A program made the translations under genes and the position numbers. This document shows, piece by piece, positions 35,058-46,621 of a stretch of 64,000 nt of DNA (position 1 is the first letter of the stretch; each line of letters opens with the position of its first letter). This DNA is from Liolophura sinensis (taxonomy: Eukaryota > Mollusca > Polyplacophora > Chitonida > Chitonidae). The stretch covers positions 58,697,249 through 58,761,248 of the forward strand of contig NC_088295.1 in assembly GCF_032854445.1 (NCBI RefSeq). Reading direction: 5' to 3'. The notes under the pieces were generated by a model. It did no database searches. It saw only the letters and a program-made list of their open reading frames with translations, and was not told the origin of the DNA.

Positions 35058-35692
35058 ATGGCAACTATCATATTGTCATCGCTCCTGAGCTTTTACTATC
35101 TATGCTGTAGTCTTTCATATAGTAAGTCGATACAGACATATGTCTATCAGGTCTATGTGTGATTGGGTGATCGGAATTCAAGATTATCAGATGTCCACCG
35201 ATGATTCACTTTTAACCCAAAGCATCGTAAATCTGACAAAAATATCAAGCATACTAAAATGTTGAATATATTATAACCATGCGTGTTTAAACTTTTCCAT
35301 GTGTGGATATATATCTCTCAGTTGGTACACTCCACAAAATGAACAATGTGCTAATTAGCGATAACAAAGATGAACAGATTTGTTGAAACCGTTTTTTTAT
35401 CTGTCTATAACCGGTTAACGTCCCTAAATATCTTACATAACTAAATGATGAGGTGTCGAATGTTTTGCCTCATATATAATCTTAACTCATACGGGTGTTT
35501 CAAAATATGAGCCAGTGTCACCTCAATGATAGCCTTCCCACTAAGGAAAGTCCATTTACTGATGCCAAACTAGCCACGGATGCGGACAAGAAAGCATTAA
35601 TTAGCGAAGTTAGTATAGATGGAAGAGTTCAGCAAACACAGCTGATGTTAACCCAGATTGTGCTTGCTGCATGGATACAAGGTTGGCTTTGA
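35058..35692 (+). CDS. Signal-peptide gene, copy C (second exon lacks the copy A acceptor)
   Basis: Exon 1 is 35058-35121, 21 codons, with one replacement relative to copy A (CCS for CCI) and the same A|GTAAGT donor. The counterpart of the second exon runs to a TGA at 35690-35692, where copy A has TAA: both keep a stop at the same codon. Copy C lacks ten bases (ATGTCAGGAT in A) that include the copy A acceptor. The open frame instead extends upstream through CHLNDSLPTKESP. No upstream AG there gives phase 1, so copy C either uses another exon or has lost this isoform. Confidence 0.35.
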
Positions 35693-37883
35693 AGATATAA
35701 TACGTAGAAACATTGCTAGAGCCATCTTGAAGTTTAGCGATTTCTGGTCACATTACATAATCTAACATGGCCACAAAACCGCCTTACTTACTTTGCTTTA
35801 TTTTTGTCGCGAGGTCATTTGTTTCCAGAAAAACTGCTGTGATTCCTCAAAAAGCAACCAAAAAGTGTTTTGAACTTATAATCAAACCCGACGTCCTTCG
35901 TCAAGGTCGCAAAGTCGTAAATACGTAACTGTAGCAACTGTGCGGTTATTTTGCTAACTGTTATCAGCTGTATACCCAGATGACTTTCCAATCCTCAATT
36001 CGATTCGGTTATTTATACAGGACGTTGTTATCTGTACTAAATTAGATATTAAATAACCCTTGGAACGCATGGGGACAGAGGTCCATATTCAACTCGGTAT
36101 AATATATTTGTTACTCTGCTCCCTTCGCAGAACAAAAAATCACATTCACATCTCACAGTTTTATGATTCACACGTGCATTAAAACTTCTAACAAAAATGA
36201 CCCGTGCAGAGTCAGCATAAAGCCGAAGGTCTCAACAAGACCGTATATAAAGGAGTATATGAAATAGTTGCATCTTACATTTGAGTAATTGAATATATGA
36301 GTAATAATAATAGTTGCTTAATTACTATTTTGTGCAACCTCGAAAAATGTCATAGAATTCTGTCCCGAAGTATTACTTAATGAGATATTAGAGATTCTTA
36401 ACGGTCGAAGAAAGATTGAGTTGGTCAAAGTACAAGATGTTTTCATAAGTCTTTTATTGAATCATAAAGACAAAGGTCATTGACAGCAGTAGAAAAAGAA
36501 CAAGGTAAAAACCTACCTGTGGTCGATGAAGTCAAAGGACTCAATCCAGGATTTATGAAGATAGATGATTAATATGAGTATAGAGAAGATGTGTTTATGT
36601 TATACTTCATGTACGATCACACAAGTTCAAAGATTAATACTAAGTTAAGCTCAGCAGAATTCTGGTAACTTCAATAGCTGTCCAAACATTTCTGGGAGAT
36701 GTAAAAATGCAAATGCTTGCGGCGGTTAGTGTACAACACATGTAACATGAATGACTGATTGATTTTGCTGATTCAATGATCAGTATTCGCCAAACTCGAT
36801 TATAATACGATCCTGTAGAGATAATTTTATCGTACAATTAACTGAAGATATATGGACGTTTCACATACATATTTACAAATGATTGATTTATTGATGAATT
36901 GATGGAAGGTTCATTAGCTGCGTCAATAGACAGGCTGTTGGCCGGATGGACGGATAGATGGCTGGGTGGATGATCGGGTGAATGATTTATGGATTTGAAT
37001 ATAAATGAGTAAATGGTTACAGCAATCAAATGATTGTTTCCAGGCCAAGATTAATCAATCCTTTTAAATCAAAAGTCCAAGAGTCCAAAAAACCAAACTT
37101 ATCACAGGAAGATAAGTCAAAGAATTATATATGTAATAAACCGAAGAAATTAAAATTTAAGCTTACTCTTTACAAGAATGTTTCCTAACTTACACTGATT
37201 GACTGATTGATCGGTCGCTTAATCTGACAAGCATTGTCCGTCAATCAAAGATGGAAACGTTTCTGTCACCTTTTTTGTTTGCCAAAATGAATACACTTGC
37301 AATCTTAACACAATCATTTCGGTAGACAATCTAAGGTCACATTGAATACTGAGTTCAGATCATATAGTTAAATGTATCGTCTGACCTTCACCAGTGACCC
37401 TAATACATGTATTTGACCCCTTATCACTAGCTTATCGCAGCTTAAAATATCAGGAAAAAAAACATTCAAATTGTCTCCAGTTTTTGTGTCTAAAGGACAA
37501 ATAAAATAAAAAGAATCTGTATTTGACAATGTAACAAATTGGTTACGCCATTAATTGTCCGTGGACAAAGGTTATCCGGAACTTAAAATCACAATGACTA
37601 AAACTCTATGAGAAAAAAGCAAACAAGATCTCAAGTTGTCTGTTTGTGGTTTAGGTGAGTAAAAAGGTGGTGAAACAACTGGTTTGACTACATAACAAAC
37701 TTGGTCAGAATTGATCATAGGCGTCTTTGACTATCCAAGGTAATTGTGTAGTGCAATAAAGCTCTGGTTAAACCTGTTCAACCGACCCGTTATGTTTACT
37801 TGGGCTAATTGGATAATGCGCCAAGTAGACAAGGTGTGATATATCGCAGCGTGTATATTATTAAAATTTACAACGAGGCGATA
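35693..37883. other. Copy C counterpart of the 5115-7330 spacer
   Basis: Alignable with copy A throughout, no supportable gene. The small open frame of A 5490-5691 is broken here by single-base losses. Confidence 0.5.
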
Positions 37884-38186
37884 ATGGATTTCCCTTTTTC
37901 CGCCCAAAACAAGGTTTCCTGTCTGTTTTACCAGATCACTTCAATTTCACTGCTGTCTCCTACTGTTCTAGTGTTATTCTGTTATATTATATGGATTCAT
38001 AGTCTAGGGCAGTTTTGCACCACATATGCCTCCTTATTGATTTATGCCATACCGTATTTACCCGCTGGTTCCTACTGGGCTAACCCATTACTACAAAGTC
38101 CAGTTTGCGATGCAGTATACAAAAGAGTTATTCTTATGAAACTATACGGAATGAAGTACCACTACATCCAGGATATCGTCACTTAA
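37884..38186 (+). CDS. Hydrophobic 100-residue ORF, copy C
   Basis: Counterpart of the copy A ORF at 7337-7639 with no frame-breaking change. The replacements include I to S in the WIH(I/S)LGQ segment, V to A, V to L, P to L and M to I. Intactness of 101 codons in two copies is mild support for coding; the lack of a silent-site excess argues against it. Confidence 0.25.
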   Translation: MDFPFSAQNKVSCLFYQITSISLLSPTVLVLFCYIIWIHSLGQFCTTYASLLIYAIPYLPAGSYWANPLLQSPVCDAVYKRVILMKLYGMKYHYIQDIVT

Positions 38187-38261
38187 ATCTTCAGGGATAT
38201 AATGACGTACAATACGAGCACAACGAAAATGTTTTGCTTAGTTTTATGTAATGGTTTTGAT

Positions 38262-38267
<6 letters not shown>

Positions 38268-38307
<40 letters not shown>
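38268..38307. repeat. (TA)n microsatellite, copy C
   Basis: About 19 TA dinucleotides at the same place as the longer run in copy A, showing length change since the units duplicated. Confidence 0.95.
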
Positions 38308-38310
<3 letters not shown>

Positions 38311-38801
38311 CATACAAGTAATATGTATATAGTAAAGACGTTGGTCTTTTGTAGTAAATATTGACACAACTGCATGGAGTCGAATTGGACATGCTTGGTT
38401 AAACATACCCAATTTCAGGAGGCGAGTGGACATAAGGCAAAGTGTAGATCGACTTTAGACAAATGAAAACCGTTTTCCTTTTGTTCTTAAATCATAACTT
38501 TGGTTAACATATTGGTTATAATATAGTTTTCATAATTATAAGTGTAAACACATCATTTATGCATTTGGATATTAAGTAAACTCGTGAACTTTAAACATAT
38601 TCATTGCCCACTTTGTCTTGCATTAATACCCAAAGCACCTTTGGATATAAATCCTCTGTGAGGTCAATGAAAACATAAAGGGGTGAGTCAGACAGATAGA
38701 TCTACACAGATAAGACAACACGGAGATTCCGTGGTTAGGTATATTATTTCTTCACATAAACCGCCCATTCAGCGAGATCAAGTGTAACCGTTTTGTCTAG
38801 A

Positions 38802-39068
38802 TCAGCAAACAGTATGCACCGTTGTAAATCCCGCCAGGTTAACAGCAGTGATAGCCAAAGCCTTTATATTCACAAAAGCCCTGCCCGACTGTGCTAAACT
38901 ATACTCCAGTCTTGCGTAACACACAAAGAAACGTTGCGATTTAAGAGTGTACATTGCCGCAAAAGTGAGGCGCGCAGTTGACCCTCTATTGATACTATTA
39001 TTGTTCTTATCCACAAAAAGCCTATATTTTTGACCCCCAGTCTCTGCCGTGCTTGCCGCCTCAGGCAA
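38802..39068 (-). CDS. Unusually conserved minus-strand ORF, copy C
   Basis: Counterpart of 8302-8568. The frame stays open further upstream in copy C (to about 39095, with WVLPEAAST in frame). The conserved zone extends roughly 38779-39190, beyond the ORF, so a conserved non-coding element is an equal alternative. Confidence 0.3.
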   Translation of the reverse strand: MPEAASTAETGGQKYRLFVDKNNNSINRGSTARLTFAAMYTLKSQRFFVCYARLEYSLAQSGRAFVNIKALAITAVNLAGFTTVHTVC

Positions 39069-40182
39069 AACCCAATGCTTCGGATCTGATCTCACCCGAT
39101 GACGTACTGCGCTTGCGTCAAATTACGTAGGGTTTGCTTTTACTCTTTCGGATCCCGTATACGGTGAAGCCAGTTCCTACAAAGGTTCCCAGTCGGTGTT
39201 AATGTGCTCGCAGTTATAATCCGCCACCCTTCTACGTCTTGAACCTGCTTTTGACCCGAACACGTATTGAGTTATATACCGGTACCCTTTTCCCCACAGA
39301 TAATAGTCTTAACATGTTTGAGTTAACCGTACAGGATAAGAGTGATCCTTAGTGATAAATCTATGCTGTCGTTTTAAGTATAACTGATTAATAGATACTT
39401 CGTAATACACGAGACTTACATGTCCCATGGACAACATTGTAAATGGGATCCCAGGTGAACGTTTCAAATTAGTGTTTGAAACTGTGAATGCAAAGAGCTG
39501 ATCTGCTTTCCCATAGTACCTGGAACCCTGTACACTGTATATGTGACTCTGAGTGGGAGAATATCACAGACTATTACTAGTAAATGTATGAAGTAAAATT
39601 CCATTAAATTGCTCCACACCTGGATGCATCGTCATGTCAATATCTATAAACATTCATCCTGTGGTGGAATAAGATGAAATGCAGCTGCATTGAGTTTTTG
39701 CAGGGCAGATTATTTCTGCGCGCATTTACAAGGCCTTATAAATGTATGATTTTCTTTACTGAGAGATGCAGAGCGATAAAAGTTTATTTCCACGTGAACT
39801 TGATAGTGATCGCATTAGTACTTGATTCCGAAAAGCAATATATAATCTGTACTAAATGCAAATGATTATGGCATTTATTATAAACACGGATTAGATCTGA
39901 TCCTCCCAGTTGGAAAGTGACCAAAAAAATGGAATGAAGATAAAACAGCACAGAGAAAATTAGCTGTATTTGCCTACATAGGTGTTAAAGGCTTGGGTTC
40001 AAAGAAGCCGACAGGTGCGAATTCTCAGTTGGCCGATTATAATTAGAGATTATAACAGAGTTAACCATAACATATACCAACATAACACGGGATTTTCACA
40101 ATCCTGGGTAAACTATACCTTCATAAGGTGCTAGGCTTATTTAAGTTGTAAGTCGATTACAAGAAAACGATAGAAATTTCAG

Positions 40183-40479
40183 AACGATTTAATCGTAGGC
40201 CTTACCTCTCAACAATCCATGATCAAAGGGTTACTATATATACCCCCAGCGCTTGAGGACGACTTGAGTGTGCAAAACTTTACTAATATTTTCACTTCAT
40301 CAGAAACTATACATGAAGTGTGTATCGTCCAATGGGGATGTTTCCGTGGATGTGTGTACAAGGAGTGTTATCCTATAACCCAAATTAATGCACCTTTTTC
40401 ACGTACCACATTTCTCGTAACTTTCTCCGTAACCGATACCGTGTGGGTTATAATGCCATATAGCGACACACTTGTTTAG
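40183..40479 (+). CDS. Terminal-exon-like ORF, intact in copy C
   Basis: Starts after GAAATTTCAG, phase 0, with 98 codons and a TAG stop. Core motifs are SQQSMIKGLLYIPPALEDD, VCIVQWGCFRGCVYKEC and TVWVIMPYSDTLV. Differences from copy A are mostly amino-acid changing (V/L, E/Q, L/S, K/E, T/I, L/V) with two or three silent ones. I found no partner exon upstream with certainty. It may be the end of a gene whose other exons I cannot see, or a chance ORF. Confidence 0.35.
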   Translation, partial: NDLIVGLTSQQSMIKGLLYIPPALEDDLSVQNFTNIFTSSETIHEVCIVQWGCFRGCVYKECYPITQINAPFSRTTFLVTFSVTDTVWVIMPYSDTLV

Positions 40480-40729
40480 TTTTTACCACATTTCTCTGAA
40501 AGCAAAGCTAGGAAGAACGGGACAGGTCTCAGATCTATTAGAAAGCATGCTACTGTAACACCACTTTATTTATGTCCTTTTCCTGCAACAATAACAGAGA
40601 CGCCATATTCTAGATAACCCTGTGGGGATTTTCATGTAAAAATCGCTATATTCAAGTATATGCACACAACACAGTCCCGCCACCTTGAAGACAGATACAA
40701 TACTCAAATAAATCATGGCGGAAAGGCAG

Positions 40730-40930
40730 AGTGGGAGAGAGGAGGGGCTAGGTGGTTTAGCGGTTATTGCCTTCTAGAACAGAACAATGACCCAGGACGA
40801 TCACACCAATGCGATCTTAATCATGAATTCAACTCCAGCATCATTATGATGGACGCCGTCGTATCAGTAAAATATTCTTGAGTACAGAGGAAAACTCCAA
40901 TCAAACATATAAAAATAAAACAAATCCGCC
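40730..40930 (+). mobile_element. tRNA-derived SINE copy (+), unit copy C
   Basis: Counterpart of 10225-10430 with the better preserved A box TGGTTTAGCGGTTA and the same AAATATTCTTGAGTAC body. Confidence 0.6.
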
Positions 40931-41837
40931 ATGACGTCAATAGCTCGCTTACAAGGGTAGCGGTAATCTACCGTGACGAGTTAATATAATTAACATTAAT
41001 ATGAACTGCTTCCTGTTTGACCTGCCAATAAACAACTTTGGCACCTGCCATGAAATTGAAATCATCATGCAACAATTCGTAAATAAAAGGATGTAACGCA
41101 TAGTTTGGTCGTTTACGTCGCCTTTAACGTCCTTTTGGTCTTGTATATCACAAGTAGGCAACAGGCCAGTCTTAATATCGAATTATAAGCATTGCTGCCT
41201 CACAAAATTGCCAAGTCGAAGACACCAGGCCTGATGCCACACCCAGACACTGAAACTGGCACGAGTTTTTTCCCTTGTGCTTAGAGATAAGCGATTTGAA
41301 AAAGTCTTAATTAAAAAGAAACCATTGCCATGCCAGAAATGAATACATCAAAGAATTAACTGAAATTGATTTTGATTATGTATTCGGTGTTATTGGGTAC
41401 AGTATAAAGATGAATATAATTAAACATAACAAGAGGAAGCTGGCAATTGCATTGGTCTCATTTTGTTTATCCAAGGAATTACTCCAAATCCATGCAATGA
41501 TTATTATGGAACACAGACTGACACTGTGTTGGTACTGAACCTGCTTGTCAACTTTAATTATTTTTTCCAATCAACATATTAATTCTTTAATAAGGTGTCA
41601 TTTTTTCCCCTTTATCAACACAGTGGTATGCCATATAAATCTAACCTGAAGGTCCGTGTACCGTTATGTGATAATCTATGTTGACACGTGTCAATGGTCA
41701 ATGTAAATCTTGTTATAGATTACAAAATGACATTTAACAGTGTTTGTTGTGGATTATAACGGTGACACAGTTTTACCCACGTGTGTATTTATCCACAATA
41801 AACGTTTAAATCTTTTGTCCATGACTTAAATGTAAAA

Positions 41838-41873
41838 ATTGTACATTTGTACAAATGTACAAATGTACAAAAA
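41838..41873. repeat. TGTACAAA palindromic microsatellite, copy C
   Basis: TTGTACATTTGTACAAATG followed by TACAAATGTACAA: repeated TGTACA palindromes. Copy A has only one such unit (AATGTACAAAG near 11337), so the repeat expanded in copy C. Confidence 0.7.
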
Positions 41874-43002
41874 AGATTTCCAAAAAAAAGACTGAACACA
41901 TGAGCATAAAAAGTTGTAATCTTACCAGGCAATGACGAATACAAAAACACGTCTTCTATGGGTAGGATGCGAACTTATCATTTTATATGATTAGCCTTGT
42001 CTCCAGATCTTTATTATATTGCTAACTAATCTTACATATAACTTTTTTCTGTTATACGGGTTAAAGTTTATATAAAACCGCACTAAAGTCTACTATCTTA
42101 TAACAAGTCCTTAATACAGAGAATGTTAAAGGACAACCACCAGATATTTGTAATATTGTAGAGCGATGCCAATTAACGGATCCTCCCGAAATCGCCACTA
42201 TCTTACTCTTACACGCGGATGGATTCTACAGATTCAAGATCACTTAGAAATATACTAGACATATATGGTATTGCAGAGCAATGTCAAATAACGGATCCTT
42301 GCCGAAATTTATAGACGTGTGAAACTTAAGCTGACGTCATGCATGTGCATCTAACGGTTTTATTCACATGGAAAACAAGATTGTCAGCATGTCTAGGAGA
42401 AAAAAACAAAATCTGGACAAATAGTGCAAAGTGTAAGACATATGTATTGATGTAATTAAAAATAACTGGGAAAATGGCGTATCATTAGGAGTGTCTTGTA
42501 TATATGCGCCTAGGCTTGATTACCCATAAGGTTTCGTTCATATAATTACAATCAGACACACACATATATAGCCTGAGGACTTCCATATTGCATGTTGTTA
42601 TCAACTGTCTGGTTTGCACTTATCACCTCAGTAAAGCTTAAGTCATAAGTATTACCTGGTGGTTAATTACCATAATATTTCAACCAATTAATGGATGTCT
42701 AGACGCTGATATAGAGATCTGTTATGTATTGTATTCCCAAATGTGAGAGCGTATTAGAGAAGCGTTAATGAGTCTGAAGGAACGGTTATAAGGCGTACAC
42801 ACACCCTGGATTCGATAAGCCACTTAAGACAAAAGGATCGAGTTTTATACGGACCTCCTTTCCCCACTGGTAGTGCCATTAATGTACCACCTGTCCATCC
42901 TCGCGCTCATTAAAATCCCAAACAACAGGTGTATCATTGGTCTAAAACAAAGCTGATACTTAGGTCAAAAAGTATAATGACTAAACAGGTAACGTGCTGC
43001 TC

Positions 43003-43011
43003 TATATAAAG
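43003..43011 (+). promoter_or_regulatory. TATATAAAG TATA box, copy C
   Basis: Identical to the copy A motif at 12437-12445 with the same TTGACGTG following. See that entry for the candidate downstream exons. Confidence 0.4.
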
Positions 43012-44370
43012 TTGACGTGTCCATTAAATGCGTGTAAAGTGGCTTCGTGAAAAACGTCTCTAAAGTCATTAAAATGTTATGAACTTTATAGGTGCCTCAT
43101 ATAAACAATAGGTTACCTGTAGAACTATAGTATGTGTTAGACGTTGGACGCCAAGCAGACAGATATGCACGTTTCTAACGCGATACGAAGTTAATAGACC
43201 CTTGTCCATAAGTGGTGCAGAAAGTGACGATAACAGCCTTTCCTTATAGTGTGCTTCCTTTCCAAATTGAAATGCGCGAGACATTTTTAAAAATATTTTG
43301 TTTCTTCCTTTATGGATTTAGCAATTTAGCTCATTTACTGTTTTTTTTTTCAAGCAGGGCTACATGTATAATGATGGCAAAGAAAGGAATTGTCTGGCTT
43401 TGTTTTAAGTATGAATAGAACAAGGACAGATTCCACACAATCATTTCTTAAGTTTTAAACCTCGTCACATTGTTTAGATTTTAATTTAAATTTTTAAAGC
43501 GCCTACAGTTAAGCTCTAAAATGGTGTTTTGAAATTTTGAATTAATTCAGAAATATTTTTGTGGAGTCGAACTCGGTTGCTTTTAGAATTGAAAATATTG
43601 TACGGTGTGGACGTCACTGAATTGGTACAATGTCTAGACCGGCGCTCTAACCAACTGAGCTATGGCGCCAACTGAGTAACAAAAGTCGGACCTCCATTTA
43701 AACAATTAATTGCGCCTGATATAATGCCTCAATGCCATACCCGACAACTTTTGACTTTTACGAAAGTGGATATGTTTTTGGATATGAGTGAAAGAAGCGA
43801 AAGTGTGCAAGTAAACCACCGACCTCTGTTAGGTACCTGAACAATTTCCGAACTTAAAGTTACAGCCGAAAATCCTGGATTCGAATCCGCGACCATATTG
43901 ATCATGGACCTGATGGTTGCAGCGACCCGGTGGTCTAACCATCCATTTTGAATCTAAGGGCATGATTTTAGAGATATTTGCATATATTTTGCACGTGTTC
44001 GTATACAGAGCTTTTCGGGCATACTGCTCCTCTTTCCTTTTAATCTGAAGTAAGTCTCCCTCAAAATAGAAAGTTTTCGTCACCACCTATATGTCATTTT
44101 GACAAGGGTATGCTAATTAGCCTATTGCCGTCACGTGATAAGTGCAGTGCTCATGTCGCACGTACTCCTTATGCTGCGAGTAACAATTGCTCTAATTACC
44201 CTTTTGTCTATCAAGGAAATCTATAAAGTTCATTAGTATATAAATTAATACAAAGTTTGACACAAATGTTCTTCACCTGTGACACGTCATTTTACACATA
44301 TGCAATTCAAGTAATGAATTTCAAGTACACTTTCCTTTTACCTCAGCACTTAACTTATCTTTTGTTTTAG

Positions 44371-44748
44371 AGGAACAAAACGACACGGAATGTTAATGAG
44401 GGAAAATATCACCATAGGTGCTTCCTTCGTTACAGTGCTAAGAACTAAAATAGCACCACCTTTTAGACGCAATTTGTCAATGAGTGGCTGGAAGAGTTCT
44501 AATCTAAGTGACGTATTGTCTGTACATGAGGAATCCACAACGTTCATTGGTGTATTAATGACTGTACAGACTTCACACTGTACACTCCTCACGTAAGTGT
44601 TACAGTTATTCTGCTTTACACCTCGACGTTTTAAGGAACAGCGTGGAACTCCTTTACCGCCATTAATACTACCGTCTTCTTTTGTTTTAGTCGGAAAATA
44701 TCAAAGAGCCTGGCCTTGAAAGATGTATATGTTTCTAAATATAGACCT
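44371..44748 (+). CDS. Two consecutive internal exons of an unrecognised gene, copy C
   Basis: Exons 44371-44592 and 44691-44748, identical to the copy A pair. They lie inside the near-identical block, so identity reflects recent conversion or assembly rather than selection on these exons. Confidence 0.45.
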
Positions 44749-46170
44749 GTAAGTGAAGCAACAAATTGGAATTGTTAAAATCTTAAGTGAGGAATTTAAC
44801 TGAAAGGTTCATTATGTGGGGATTTGATTGCGGTTTTATAATTATAATATCAAACTAAAGTGCGTCTGCGATGTCTTTTTATTTAATGCTTAAAGCATAA
44901 AAACAAAGGCGATGCCATTTTGGCTAGAGACTATCAGTAAAGTAATAAAGATGAAGAGCTGATGATCGAGGCAGTCACTTATGGTACGAGGGCTATATAC
45001 TAAGTGGTTATAAATGTAGAAGAGACAACTTAAGTCTATGTACAGCAAGCTTCTCTCTCTAAGCCTTTGTCTTAGTGTTAAAATATACTCATCCAACTTT
45101 ATTTCATGTCTATTAACTAACAGACAGATTATTAGCTGCATGTCAACATTTAAGAGTTTGGCAAATATATGAAGAAGAAGGTAGATTTTGTTTCTAATTT
45201 TGTTATAAAATATCAAATGGCCTACATTAATTAAATCCTTATCCTCTTAGATTTTCATGTTATACTCCGGTACTGTGTATATATTCTTGGAACACTAGGC
45301 GTCCAAGTGTAACGACCATTGTGACACTGACCATAACAAACACTATTGTCCACCTGAATGACGTGACATGATCAGTACATAACGGGATATCGCTGTCTGA
45401 GGAACATTCTATAACAGTGTGTTGTTGTTAAAGATGAAGTCATCATTTGTGTGAATGACACTGACATGAGTAATTGATGATGAAAGATGGTCCTGTAATG
45501 ATTTACGGAATTAAAATGCCATCATAATGATTAGATCTACCGTAATCCACAGCTACCAGTAAAGCTGATGATATGATTATGAGTTGATTCGTTACGGATT
45601 CCAAACCTACCTGGGAAAATCTCATACAAACTTTCTTCCAAATAAGCAGGGTGCCATCAAGAGTTCGAATCCGTGCATAAGCGCGTGTTGTTATTAACGT
45701 AAAAGTCATGGTATATTTCAACGACGCATTCGTGATTACAGCTGAAAGGCATTTCTAGTAGTCCATGTGATTATAATGGAATTATAATAATTACCCTCGT
45801 AAACACCTGTCCAAAGGTTGATCTGATGAGCATGGGTTGATTCGTAACGGACTGGAACGCTGCATCAGTTCGATTCTATTTGTATAGATTTACACAGTAA
45901 AAATCGGACTTGTCCAAAGAAAAACAGAAACTTCAGCGTTCCAAGCATTCTCCTTACCTATCTAACACTTTCCTTTGATTGCTACAAGAGAATATTATGA
46001 AAGAAAGAACGTGGTTTCAATTTCTCGCTTTGACACCATTAGCTTCACATCTAAACATTTCCTATAATTTCCCTGGGACAACAGTTTTCTCATTTGAACA
46101 GTTTGTATTCTGAAAGTTTTCTCGTATTTATAGTCTTTCCAGATGTTTTGTACATACGTTCTTGTCACCG

Positions 46171-46403
46171 TTTCCCTCCACTGAGAATCTTCATGTCAGT
46201 AGATTTAACATAGTTTCCCCCAGTTTCCCTCCACTGAGAATCTTGCCCTGCTATCAATTTTACCATAGTTTCCCCCTACCGAGAATCTTGCCCAGACAGC
46301 AGCTGTTCCATAATTTCCCTCCACTAAGAGTCTTACCCAGACGATAGCTGTACCATAGTTTCCCTCCACTAAGAATCTTGCCCAAATAGCTTGTCCCTCA
46401 CTA
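46171..46403. repeat. 45-bp minisatellite, copy C
   Basis: Same five-unit array as 15773-16005. Unchanged copy number in a normally unstable repeat fits with the whole block being recently homogenised. Confidence 0.85.
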
Positions 46404-46621
46404 AAAATGTTCCTTGCCATCAGCTTTATTATAGATTCTGTCTACAGAGAGTCAATCAGCAAAAAGTATCAAACAAACATAAATGTAAGCACAACATTTT
46501 ATTCACTTACTCATCCTACCTCCACAACCACAGAGAGGTAGACAGATAAACAAAGTGTATATCTCTATCGTATTTTAATACAAAGACCTAGAATCGAGAT
46601 GGCCTTAACAGTGGTTAGGCT

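Larger units (their letters stand above)
44333..46621 (+). repeat. Near-identical block shared with copy A
   Basis: Partner of 13935-16223 at a constant offset of 30398, with no indels inside the block by my reading. Confidence 0.9.
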
